DNA from: Acetobacter sp.
Lineage (GTDB): Bacteria > Pseudomonadota > Alphaproteobacteria > RF32 > CAG-239
DNA: 64,000 bases
Direction: 5' to 3'
NCBI GenBank assembly: GCA_023665325.1
Contig: JAMPED010000004.1
Location: forward strand, 44,447 to 108,446
Shown here: positions 49,656 through 55,321 of the stretch, piece by piece
Layout: each line of letters opens with the position of its first letter
Numbering within the stretch: position 1 is the first letter of the stretch
Made by a program: the position numbers and the translations under genes
Notes under the pieces: generated by a model
What the model saw: only the letters and a program-made list of their open reading frames with translations
Database searches by the model: none
What the model was told of the DNA's origin: nothing

Positions 49656-50135
49656 CTATTTCTTAGTGTAAACTAATGTTTCTGCATGAACGTCAATATC
49701 CCATTGAGCTACTGACTGTACTTCATATTTTCCAACAAAGTCAAACTTCGGGAAGAATGTATCTGCAGGCTTGGTATCGCCAACTCGGGTTAAAATAACT
49801 TTGTCCGCTTTATTAAGATAAGCTTCATACATTCTCGCGCCGCCAATAATAAACACTTCTTCATCTAATGTATCTAAAAATTTGTTAAGGTCTTCTAAGT
49901 CGTGATAAGTAGTGACACCTTCAATATCAATTTTGTCGCGAGACAAAACAACATTTGTACGTCCTTTTAGGGGTTCTGGCAGAGAATTAAACGTGTTGCG
50001 CCCCATTACGCAGACATGCCCTTTAGTGTAATGCTTAAAAACCGCCATATCAAGCGGAATACGCCAAATTAAATCGCCCTCATAACCGATGCCGTTATCT
50101 TGCTGGATACAAGCGATAAGTGTAATTTTTGCCAT
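49656..50135 (-). CDS. folA: Dihydrofolate reductase
   Basis: Regenerates tetrahydrofolate used up by ThyA. 159 residues, normal DHFR length: ITLIACIQQDNGIGYEGDLI (substrate/NADPH loop), WRIPLDMAVFKHYT, VCVMGRNTFNSL, VVLSR, VFIIGGARMYEAYL (GG NADPH motif), DTFFP. Sits between tRNA genes on the minus strand. Confidence 0.95.
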   Translation of the reverse strand: MAKITLIACIQQDNGIGYEGDLIWRIPLDMAVFKHYTKGHVCVMGRNTFNSLPEPLKGRTNVVLSRDKIDIEGVTTYHDLEDLNKFLDTLDEEVFIIGGARMYEAYLNKADKVILTRVGDTKPADTFFPKFDFVGKYEVQSVAQWDIDVHAETLVYTKK

Positions 50136-50138
50136 TTC

Positions 50139-50363
50139 TTATTCTTTCTCGTTTAAGATTTTTTGTAGTTCACCATTCTTCAAAGAGTCAAAGTATTCTT
50201 GTTCCATTGTAACAAAAAACTCTCCAATTGCAGTATGATGTTGAATCTCATAGATTAACCCTAGACTGTTGCCCTCCCAGCTACCAGCGTTAAAAATAAA
50301 ATCAACTGGGAACGTTCTTAATCTAGCGATTGCTAGCTCTGCCCAGTCTTCATAGTTTTTCAT
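50139..50363 (-). CDS. Unknown small protein
   Basis: 74 residues from ATG 50363 (AAAAAGG upstream); the longer upstream frame only reads through tRNA genes. Mixed alpha/beta (ARLRTFPVDFIFNAGSWEG). Unknown. Confidence 0.6.
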   Translation of the reverse strand: MKNYEDWAELAIARLRTFPVDFIFNAGSWEGNSLGLIYEIQHHTAIGEFFVTMEQEYFDSLKNGELQKILNEKE

Positions 50364-50383
50364 AATAGCCTTTTTCTTAATTT

Positions 50384-50458
50384 TGGAGTCCCGACCCGGA
50401 ATCGAACCGAGGTATCCGGCTTTGCAGGCCGGCGCATAAACCACTCTGCCATCGGGAC
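50384..50458 (-). tRNA. tRNA-Cys (GCA)
   Basis: Acceptor GTCCCGA/TCGGGAC, anticodon arm CCGGC-CTGCAAA-GCCGG, T loop TTCGATT, T-CCA. Confidence 0.9.
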
Positions 50459-50461
50459 GCA

Positions 50462-50539
50462 TGGGGTAGTTGAGAGGACTCGAACCTCCGACCTCCTGTG
50501 CCACAAACAGGCGCTCTAACCGACTGAGCTACAACCACC
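50462..50539 (-). tRNA. tRNA-His (GTG)
   Basis: Anticodon arm CCTGT-TTGTGGC-ACAGG, T loop TTCGAGT, C73-CCA and an encoded G-1, as typical for His. Confidence 0.9.
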
Positions 50540-50542
50540 ATA

Positions 50543-50758
50543 CTAATTGTTAATGAGTGTATCTTCCATACATTCTAGCAAGTGCTGAGTGGAAAAGTCG
50601 TGGCGTTCAAATGCCCGAAGCAGTTCATTATACTGCTTGCGCATTTCGCGTCTAGCATTATCGTCAACCAAAGAGTCGATACCCTCGTCTAATTTATTAA
50701 GGCTTGATTCAAGCTTTGCCATACAATTGCCAAGCTCGTGTATTGTTTGTAATAACAT
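50543..50758 (-). CDS. Unknown coiled-coil protein, leaderless
   Basis: 71 residues from ATG 50758, six bases after TATAGT; consensus TTGACA 17 bp further up. Helical with KLESSLNKLDEGIDSLVDD heptads. The longer frame from 50776 would lie before the transcript start. Confidence 0.65.
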   Translation of the reverse strand: MLLQTIHELGNCMAKLESSLNKLDEGIDSLVDDNARREMRKQYNELLRAFERHDFSTQHLLECMEDTLINN

Positions 50759-50764
50759 ACTATA

Positions 50765-50793
50765 ACTATATATCAAAACACTAACGTTGTCAA
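50765..50793 (-). promoter_or_regulatory. Leaderless promoter
   Basis: TTGACA (50793-50788), 17 bp, TATAGT (50770-50765), six bases, ATG 50758. Confidence 0.85.
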
Positions 50794-50801
50794 TACTTTT
50801 G

Positions 50802-50875
50802 TGGCAGGTCCGCCAAGATTTGAACTCAGACTAACGGTTTTGGAGACCGTTGTGCTACCATTACACCACAGACCT
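50802..50875 (-). tRNA. tRNA-Trp (CCA)
   Basis: Acceptor AGGTCTG/CGGACCT, anticodon arm ACGGT-CTCCAAA-ACCGT, T loop TTCAAAT, G-CCA. Confidence 0.9.
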
Positions 50876-50878
50876 ATC

Positions 50879-50954
50879 TGGCTCGGAAGCTAGGACTCGA
50901 ACCTAGACTTACTCGGTCCAGAGCCGAGCGTTTTGCCAGTTAAACTACTTCCGA
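50879..50954 (-). tRNA. tRNA-Gln (CTG)
   Basis: Acceptor TCGGAAG/CTTCCGA, anticodon arm CTCGG-CTCTGGA-CCGAG, T loop TTCGAGT, G-CCA. Its 5' end overlaps the last codons and stop of thyA by ten bases. Confidence 0.9.
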
Positions 50955-51850
50955 ATATCTTTAATGGAAAACCCCTCTGTATCAACTTTTTCGTGGCCTA
51001 AGTCAAATTTGAGTTGTGGGTTCTGTTTTTTAATTTGCTCTCGTGGGTATCCGACAATCTTAATGTCGTCTACCGTAAAGTCATAAAAATTCTTTTTATC
51101 TGGGTTCAGAACAATTTGAGGGCTACAGTCAATAGGTTCGCGTGCTAGCATTTCTTTGGCTTCCTGCATATGGCGGTCGTAAATTTGAATGTTCTGTACG
51201 AACCAACTAAACTTGCCCGGAGTATAACCTAGATGACGAGCCATCAAATGTAGAAATACTAAATACTGCACCTGGTTAATACATCCTGCTGTCAAGAAAT
51301 CCGAGGAACGTTGATATAAACACATGTCTAGGTAGTCCACGCCATCTTTGCCATGACGCACGTTCCAAGCTGTCTGGTAAGCACAAGGTTTCAAGCCATG
51401 CTTGTCTTCAAAGTCTTGATACTGCCACATAGTAATAATGTGCCTGCGCCCGTCTGGGTTTTCCTCAATATCTTTTATCAATTTATTAACGAGGTCGTGG
51501 CGCTTAATAACTTCTCCATAAGCTGCGCCAATTGTTCTGTTACCTATATCCCACTCGTCCCACCAAGTGATGCCATACTTATCACGAAGTAGGTTTAGGT
51601 CATTGCTTTGGTCTTGATATATCCAGAGTAACTCACCAATAGCCATACGTGTAGTAATAGGACGTAGGGTAATCAAAGGAGACTCGTTTTTAGTAATGTC
51701 ATATGTTGTCATTACATGGTTGATAGAGTAGGTGTGCGCTGGCACGCCATCAGCATACTTGGAACTAGGGTACTTGTCTAAACACCCCTCGGACATAATG
51801 TCGCCTATTAACAGTCTAGTATAGTAGTCGCCTTTAGTTCCGACTGGCAT
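50945..51850 (-). CDS. thyA: Thymidylate synthase ThyA (phi3T/Bacillus ThyA type)
   Basis: Methylates dUMP to dTMP with methylene-tetrahydrofolate. 301 residues. GRRHIITMW (phosphate-binding Arg), catalytic Cys in KPCAYQTAWNVR at about 156-167 (PCA rather than PCH, as in phi3T-like and B. subtilis ThyA), LYQRSSDFLTAG, FVQNIQIYDRHMQEA. GAGGAG precedes ATG 51850. Confidence 0.95.
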   Translation of the reverse strand: MPVGTKGDYYTRLLIGDIMSEGCLDKYPSSKYADGVPAHTYSINHVMTTYDITKNESPLITLRPITTRMAIGELLWIYQDQSNDLNLLRDKYGITWWDEWDIGNRTIGAAYGEVIKRHDLVNKLIKDIEENPDGRRHIITMWQYQDFEDKHGLKPCAYQTAWNVRHGKDGVDYLDMCLYQRSSDFLTAGCINQVQYLVFLHLMARHLGYTPGKFSWFVQNIQIYDRHMQEAKEMLAREPIDCSPQIVLNPDKKNFYDFTVDDIKIVGYPREQIKKQNPQLKFDLGHEKVDTEGFSIKDIRK

Positions 51851-51948
51851 GTTTATTCTCCTCTAATCTTTGTTTTATGGTCGCACGCTCAGGTAATGCT
51901 CCTGACGGGCTGGTCGTATGAAAACCTGCTGTGCCTTGCACGCGTGCG

Positions 51949-52022
51949 TGGCTGGGGTGTCAGGACTCGAACCTGAATTCACGGCTTCAAAGACCGTTGT
52001 CCTGCCGTTAGACGACTCCCCA
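51949..52022 (-). tRNA. tRNA-Gln (TTG)
   Basis: Acceptor TGGGGAG/CACCCCA with one mismatch, anticodon arm ACGGT-CTTTGAA-GCCGT, T loop TTCGAGT, G-CCA. Confidence 0.85.
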
Positions 52023-52238
52023 TTATTGGTCACGCTTAACACGCAATTCAACAATAATATCAAACGTGTCGTTTTGCAATACTATCTTTCCTTGCGGTGT
52101 CCAGCCTGGCCCTTGTGTGCTTTTAATTTGCCGACACACTTCATCAGCATGTCTGTTCTTATGCGCTTTCAAGTAATAGCCCAACCCCTCAATTGAGTCT
52201 ATAACATCTCCTTTGTTCCATGTTTTGTACTTACGCAT
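52023..52238 (-). CDS. Unknown small protein
   Basis: 71 residues from ATG 52238 (AAGGA upstream); stop directly abuts tRNA-Gln. Helix then beta strands (GKIVLQNDTFDIIVELRV). Unknown. Confidence 0.55.
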   Translation of the reverse strand: MRKYKTWNKGDVIDSIEGLGYYLKAHKNRHADEVCRQIKSTQGPGWTPQGKIVLQNDTFDIIVELRVKRDQ

Positions 52239-52249
52239 ATTATTCCTTA

Positions 52250-52335
52250 TGGCGGTGAGCCAGGGACTCGAACCCTGAAGCCTTTTACAGCCGCCTGTTT
52301 TCAAGACAGGTTCCTCATCCAGCCGGATACTCACC
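52250..52335 (-). tRNA. tRNA-Ser (TGA)
   Basis: Class II with long variable arm; acceptor GGTGAGT/GCTCACC, anticodon arm CCTGT-CTTGAAA-ACAGG, T loop TTCGAGT, G-CCA. Confidence 0.9.
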
Positions 52336-52340
52336 ATAAT

Positions 52341-52432
52341 TGGCGGTGGGCGGAGGTCCCGACCCTCAAGCGCAACCAAACGCGCCCACACGGTTTAGCA
52401 AACCGGTGTAGCTCCCAGCTACTTCACCCACC
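52341..52432 (-). tRNA. tRNA-Ser (GCT), odd T loop
   Basis: Class II, acceptor GGTGGGT/GCCCACC, anticodon loop TTGCTAA, long variable arm, T loop GTCGGGA instead of TTC..., G-CCA. Confidence 0.8.
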
Positions 52433-52491
52433 AGCTTGTTAATGTATAAGCTAATTATAACACTATTGAATAAAAAATACTAGATAAAAAA

Positions 52492-52567
52492 TGGTGCGTT
52501 CGGCGAGAATCGAACTCGCAACAAACAGGTTAAAAGCCTGCTGCTCTACCAATTGAGCTACGAACGC
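52492..52567 (-). tRNA. tRNA-Lys (TTT)
   Basis: Acceptor GCGTTCG/CGAACGC, anticodon loop CTTTTAA, T loop TTCGATT, A-CCA. Confidence 0.9.
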
Positions 52568-52572
52568 ATACG

Positions 52573-52706
52573 CTCGGTATTGAGGACTTGCACCTCAAAC
52601 TTACTTCCACCGTAAGGTGGCACAGGGGCTACCCCTTTTATCCCTGCGTTCTGAGAAGTCACGCGTAACAACCTCCTAGCCTGCGCTACTTTTACGCTAT
52701 ACCGAG
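52573..52706 (-). ncRNA. tRNA-like RNA with expanded core, 134 nt
   Basis: Eight-bp acceptor CTCGGTAT/ATACCGAG and T arm TGAGG-TGCAAGT-CCTCA, but between them lie about 95 bases with hairpins GGGG-TAG-CCCC and CCACC-TTAC-GGTGG and no standard anticodon arm. No CCA. In line with flanking tRNAs on the same strand. Confidence 0.45.
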
Positions 52707-52712
52707 ATAATC

Positions 52713-52788
52713 TGGTATCCGTATTAGGATTCAAACCCAAACCTTACACGTTAGAACCGTGTCGTGCTATTCATTACACCATACGGAC
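52713..52788 (-). tRNA. tRNA-Arg (TCT)
   Basis: Acceptor GTCCGTA/TACGGAT, anticodon arm ACACG-GTTCTAA-CGTGT, T loop TTTGAAT, A-CCA. Confidence 0.85.
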
Positions 52789-52798
52789 AATGTTAATG

Positions 52799-52875
52799 TG
52801 GTATCCGCAGTAGGAGTCGAACCTACAACCTCCTGCTTCGTAGGCAGACGCTCTATCCAGTTGAGCTATGCGGAC
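52799..52875 (-). tRNA. tRNA-Arg (ACG)
   Basis: Acceptor GTCCGCA/TGCGGAT, anticodon loop CTACGAA, T loop TTCGACT, A-CCA. Confidence 0.9.
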
Positions 52876-52884
52876 TAATTGTTA

Positions 52885-52961
52885 TGGTACAGGCACTGGG
52901 ATTCGGACCCAGACTGAAGCGATTTTAAGTCGCTCTCCTCTACCGATTGGGATATGCCTGC
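52885..52961 (-). tRNA. tRNA-Leu (TAA), short variable loop
   Basis: Anticodon arm AGCGA-CTTAAAA-TCGCT, T arm CTGGG-TCCGAAT-CCCAG, five-base variable loop, acceptor GCAGGCA/TGCCTGT, A-CCA. Confidence 0.8.
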
Positions 52962-52962
52962 T

Positions 52963-53040
52963 TGGTACACCACCCCAGACTCGAACTGGGACTGTAACGA
53001 TTTTGAGTTGTTTGCCTCTACCAAATTGGGCTAGTGGTGC
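52963..53040 (-). tRNA. tRNA-Leu (CAA), short variable loop
   Basis: Anticodon loop CTCAAAA, variable loop ACAGT, T arm CCCAG-TTCGAGT-CTGGG, acceptor GCACCAC/GTGGTGT, A-CCA. Confidence 0.8.
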
Positions 53041-53394
53041 TTAATTTTGTTCTATTAGCTTTGCTAACAATAAACCCAAATTTTCGCCTGACGTAACTAA
53101 TACATTATCTAGCACGATGTTGCCATCAAGGGAGATTGTAGCTATGAGTTGCTTGTCTTGAGACGCTCTAATGCGGGCAAACGATTTGTACATAGTAACA
53201 TCCGATAGTTTAATGTCCAACCCATGTTCTTTGTCAGCCCAGACCAGTTTCATAAATTTATCAACTGCGTCAGCCCATACGCTGTATATTGCTCTAACTA
53301 CTTGCGCAAGCGCAATAGCGTCAAACTCTAGCTCGCTTTCCGCCAAACTGTTCATCTTGTCCAGAAAAGTTTGTTGTTTTTTCTGCTGTTCCAT
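53041..53394 (-). CDS. Unknown protein
   Basis: 117 residues from ATG 53394 (AAAAGGAACAATT). Helical N-terminal half with coiled-coil start (EQQKKQQTFLDKMNSLAESE), C-terminal beta pattern LIATISLDGNIVLDNVLV. Consensus promoter of its own; stop abuts tRNA-Leu, so it may lead a tRNA operon. Unknown function. Confidence 0.6.
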   Translation of the reverse strand: MEQQKKQQTFLDKMNSLAESELEFDAIALAQVVRAIYSVWADAVDKFMKLVWADKEHGLDIKLSDVTMYKSFARIRASQDKQLIATISLDGNIVLDNVLVTSGENLGLLLAKLIEQN

Positions 53395-53428
53395 AATTGT
53401 TCCTTTTATTAGCTTGTTTATACTAATA

Positions 53429-53457
53429 ATTATACAGTCATCAAGCAGAAATGTCAA
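53429..53457 (-). promoter_or_regulatory. Consensus promoter inside tRNA array
   Basis: TTGACA (53457-53452), 17 bp, TATAAT (53434-53429). Confidence 0.85.
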
Positions 53458-53474
53458 GCGTTTTTGTTAAAGTG

Positions 53475-53550
53475 TGGTCCGTCCGCCGAGACTCGAACTC
53501 GGAACAAACTGGTTAAGAGCCAGCTACTCTACCAATTGAGTTACGGACGG
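53475..53550 (-). tRNA. tRNA-Lys (CTT)
   Basis: Acceptor CCGTCCG/CGGACGG, anticodon loop CTCTTAA, T loop TTCGAGT, A-CCA. Confidence 0.9.
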
Positions 53551-53561
53551 TCGTTGTTAAT

Positions 53562-53954
53562 TTACTTATACTGTTCAAGCAACTTCTGAACAGTAGTTAG
53601 TGCATATTTTGGGTTGTTTCGGACTTTCGCTTCAACATTATGATAATCTGGCGTCATCCAGAAAATTCCCCATAATTGGTCTAGTGATGGGTGTAATTCT
53701 ATATAAATATTATCATTTTCCCATTCAAATTGTAATGTACCATTAGGCAATGGAAAAATCTCAGGCTGAGTTTCAGCTAGTTCAACAATTTGCTTGCCAA
53801 ACTCAATAATTTCTTCCATGATGGGCTGAGCTGTAAAGCCATTCCAATTTTCTTTTAATGTAGAGAAGTAATCCAAGCGAGCCAAGTTTACCTTTTTGGA
53901 TACACCTGCTGTTGGGTAGTTTATATCTTGCTCCTTAATCTTTTTTGCGCTCAT
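53562..53954 (-). CDS. Unknown protein
   Basis: 130 residues from ATG 53954 (AAAGGAT upstream; longer frame is tRNA readthrough). Contains KENWNGFTAQPIMEEIIEFG and FPLPNGTLQFEWENDNIYIEL, a pattern seen in many bacterial hypothetical proteins (NWDGYGA ... P-x-P-x-G-x-IQLEW). Function unknown. Confidence 0.6.
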   Translation of the reverse strand: MSAKKIKEQDINYPTAGVSKKVNLARLDYFSTLKENWNGFTAQPIMEEIIEFGKQIVELAETQPEIFPLPNGTLQFEWENDNIYIELHPSLDQLWGIFWMTPDYHNVEAKVRNNPKYALTTVQKLLEQYK

Positions 53955-53975
53955 ATTAAAATCCTTTTTTCTTTT

Positions 53976-54064
53976 TGGTGCTGTTTGAGGGAATCGCACC
54001 CACTCGACCCACAAGGAGACCAGTTTTACAGACTGGCTCGCCTACTTTAACGAATTAAAACAGC
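53976..54064 (-). tRNA. tRNA-Tyr (GTA)
   Basis: Class II, acceptor GCTGTTT/AAACAGC, anticodon arm CCAGT-CTGTAAA-ACTGG, variable arm about 16 nt, T loop TGCGATT, A-CCA. Confidence 0.85.
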
Positions 54065-54072
54065 GTATTAGG

Positions 54073-54145
54073 TGGGTGGGGTCGGAATTGCACCAACGCA
54101 CAATGGTCTTCTGCCACCAGCTCTACTACTGAGACTTACCCACCC
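54073..54145 (-). tRNA. tRNA-like, apparent anticodon GAA with A33
   Basis: Perfect acceptor GGGTGGG/CCCACCC, T8A9, D loop CAGTAGTA, T arm GTTGG-TGCAATT-CCGAC. Anticodon loop CAGAAGA lacks the universal T33, so identity is uncertain. CCA incomplete. Confidence 0.5.
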
Positions 54146-54149
54146 ATAT

Positions 54150-54225
54150 TGGCTGGCACGCCGGGACTCGAACCCGGAACGTCCGCGTTAACAGCACGGC
54201 GCTCTACCAATTGAGCTACATGCCA
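54150..54225 (-). tRNA. tRNA-Asn (GTT)
   Basis: Acceptor TGGCATG/CGTGCCA, anticodon loop CTGTTAA, T loop TTCGAGT, G-CCA. Confidence 0.9.
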
Positions 54226-54229
54226 ATAA

Positions 54230-54306
54230 TGGTACAGGAACTAGGACTTGAACCCAGAACCTCCTCCGTGTAAAGGAGGCGCTCTAGCCAGTTGAGCTAT
54301 TCCTGC
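54230..54306 (-). tRNA. tRNA-Val (TAC)
   Basis: Acceptor GCAGGAA/TTCCTGT, anticodon arm CCTCC-TTTACAC-GGAGG, T loop TTCAAGT, A-CCA. Confidence 0.9.
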
Positions 54307-54311
54307 AAATT

Positions 54312-54388
54312 TGGTACACCGCCTCGGACTCGAACCGAGACTGGCATGCTCCTAAGGCATGTGCCTCTACCAATTGGGCTAGCGGTGC
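54312..54388 (-). tRNA. tRNA-Leu (TAG), short variable loop
   Basis: Acceptor GCACCGC/GCGGTGT, anticodon arm CATGC-CTTAGGA-GCATG, variable loop CCAGT, T loop TTCGAGT, A-CCA. Confidence 0.85.
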
Positions 54389-54402
54389 TTATGTTGTTAA
54401 TG

Positions 54403-54408
54403 TATAAT
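54403..54408 (+). promoter_or_regulatory. -10 box of leaderless micro-gene
   Basis: TG-TATAAT, six bases, ATG 54415, on the strand opposite to the tRNAs. Confidence 0.5.
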
Positions 54409-54414
54409 GTGTAT

Positions 54415-54504
54415 ATGAATAACACATCTCAGAAAGTTAAAGAGTTTATATCGCTAGTTATAAGAGATTATAGTAAAACTCTAAGAAAGCTTTCCAAAAG
54501 CTAA
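54415..54504 (+). CDS. 29-residue leaderless micro-ORF
   Basis: Amphipathic basic peptide MNNTSQKVKEFISLVIRDYS... on the plus strand in the gap between two minus-strand tRNAs; it fills the gap exactly. Six-base spacing from TATAAT to ATG. Confidence 0.45.
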   Translation: MNNTSQKVKEFISLVIRDYSKTLRKLSKS

Positions 54505-54582
54505 TGGTCTGGGAAAGAGGATTTGAACCTCCGGCCTCTCGCTCCCAAAGCGAGCGCTCTAACCGGACTGAGCTACTCCCAG
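54505..54582 (-). tRNA. tRNA-Pro (TGG)
   Basis: Acceptor CTGGGAG/TTCCCAG, anticodon arm CTCGC-TTTGGGA-GCGAG, T loop TTCAAAT, A-CCA. Confidence 0.9.
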
Positions 54583-54585
54583 TTA

Positions 54586-54657
54586 TGGTGGCACGAGTTG
54601 GTGTTGCACCAACCACGACAAGTTCATGACGCTTGCGCTTCCCTCGAATTTCGTGCC
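54586..54657 (-). tRNA. tRNA-Met-like (CAT), degenerate D arm
   Basis: Perfect acceptor GGCACGA/TCGTGCC, T arm GTTGG-TGCAACA-CCAAC, A-CCA. Anticodon stem GCAAG/CTTGT with loop around GTCATGA. Confidence 0.6.
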
Positions 54658-54662
54658 GTATA

Positions 54663-54737
54663 TGGTGGTCCCGATTGGATTCGCACCAATGACCCTTCGC
54701 TCTTCAGGCGAATGCTCTACTACTGAGCTACAGGACC
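54663..54737 (-). tRNA. tRNA-Phe (GAA)
   Basis: Acceptor GGTCCTG/CGGGACC, anticodon arm TTCGC-CTGAAGA-GCGAA, T arm ATTGG-TGCGAAT-CCAAT, A-CCA. Confidence 0.9.
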
Positions 54738-54819
54738 AATTTTTAACGTACTTACCCTAATTGTATAAAAGAACCTACTTTTTGTCAAGTAGGTTCTCGT
54801 ATTTGTCTCAATTTTTGTT

Positions 54820-54903
54820 TTACAATTCGGGTGTACGAAAACCTACTTCCATCTTAAAGGGAAGATAATTGCGGACTAGATTTTTATTGGATAAGGTTTT
54901 CAT
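54820..54903 (-). CDS. 27-residue leaderless micro-ORF
   Basis: MKTLSNKNLVRNYLPFKMEV... ; TGA-TATAAT then six bases (AGAACC) and ATG. The block TATAATAGAACCATGAAAA is identical to that before the 61921 gene. Confidence 0.5.
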   Translation of the reverse strand: MKTLSNKNLVRNYLPFKMEVGFRTPEL

Positions 54904-54909
54904 GGTTCT

Positions 54910-54915
54910 ATTATA
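54910..54915 (-). promoter_or_regulatory. Extended -10 of leaderless micro-gene
   Basis: TGA-TATAAT on the minus strand, six bases before ATG 54903. Confidence 0.6.
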
Positions 54916-54926
54916 TCACAGAAAAA

Positions 54927-55016
54927 TTATTTGTGTTTCATAAAATTTGACAAAATAGAAATCGCGCCAAATAGAACTAGCTCTACAAGAATAATCGAAT
55001 AAAGTCCGTATTCCAC
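54927..55016 (-). CDS. 29-residue membrane micro-ORF
   Basis: GTG start with AGGAG nine bases upstream; one TM helix (YSIILVELVLFGAISIL) and KHK end. Follows the 55029 gene by 12 bases. Confidence 0.45.
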   Translation of the reverse strand: MEYGLYSIILVELVLFGAISILSNFMKHK

Positions 55017-55028
55017 TGGCGCAAACTC

Positions 55029-55205
55029 CTAGTCTTGTTTCTTAAATTTCTTGTTCTTTTTAGTGGTCTCTTTAACTTCGTCTGGAAGCTCATTTGTAAC
55101 CACCTCAACAACATTTTCAACTGGAGCTTTTGTCGTTGCTTCAGCTTCCTTTTTAGTAGGTAGTTGTTGCAGAAATTTAGCAGTTGGTAGGAAATATCTT
55201 TTCAT
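55029..55205 (-). CDS. Small basic protein, leaderless
   Basis: 58 residues (MKRYFLPTAKFLQQLP...), acidic/valine middle and KKNKKFKKQD tail. TATAAT (55217-55212) lies six bases before ATG. Unknown function. Confidence 0.55.
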   Translation of the reverse strand: MKRYFLPTAKFLQQLPTKKEAEATTKAPVENVVEVVTNELPDEVKETTKKNKKFKKQD

Positions 55206-55211
55206 GGTTAT

Positions 55212-55217
55212 ATTATA
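55212..55217 (-). promoter_or_regulatory. -10 box of leaderless 55205 gene
   Basis: TATAAT, ATAACC, ATG on the minus strand. Confidence 0.55.
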
Positions 55218-55218
55218 C

Positions 55219-55243
55219 CAAAAGAAGCCCCTAATGGGCTTCT
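55219..55243 (-). terminator. Capsid gene terminator
   Basis: AGAAGCCC/GGGCTTCT hairpin followed on the minus strand by TTTT, between the capsid gene and the 55205 promoter. Confidence 0.75.
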
Positions 55244-55321
55244 AATGGAGAATACAGTGTGAGGTGCTTAAAGCTTTTACAGAGCTTTACAACTGATTAA
55301 GAACGTGCGAAAAGCGTAATA

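Noticed and set aside
50364..50504. N-terminal extension of the 50139 gene
   Set aside because: The added codons are the tRNA-Cys and tRNA-His genes read through; ATG 50363 has its own ribosome site.
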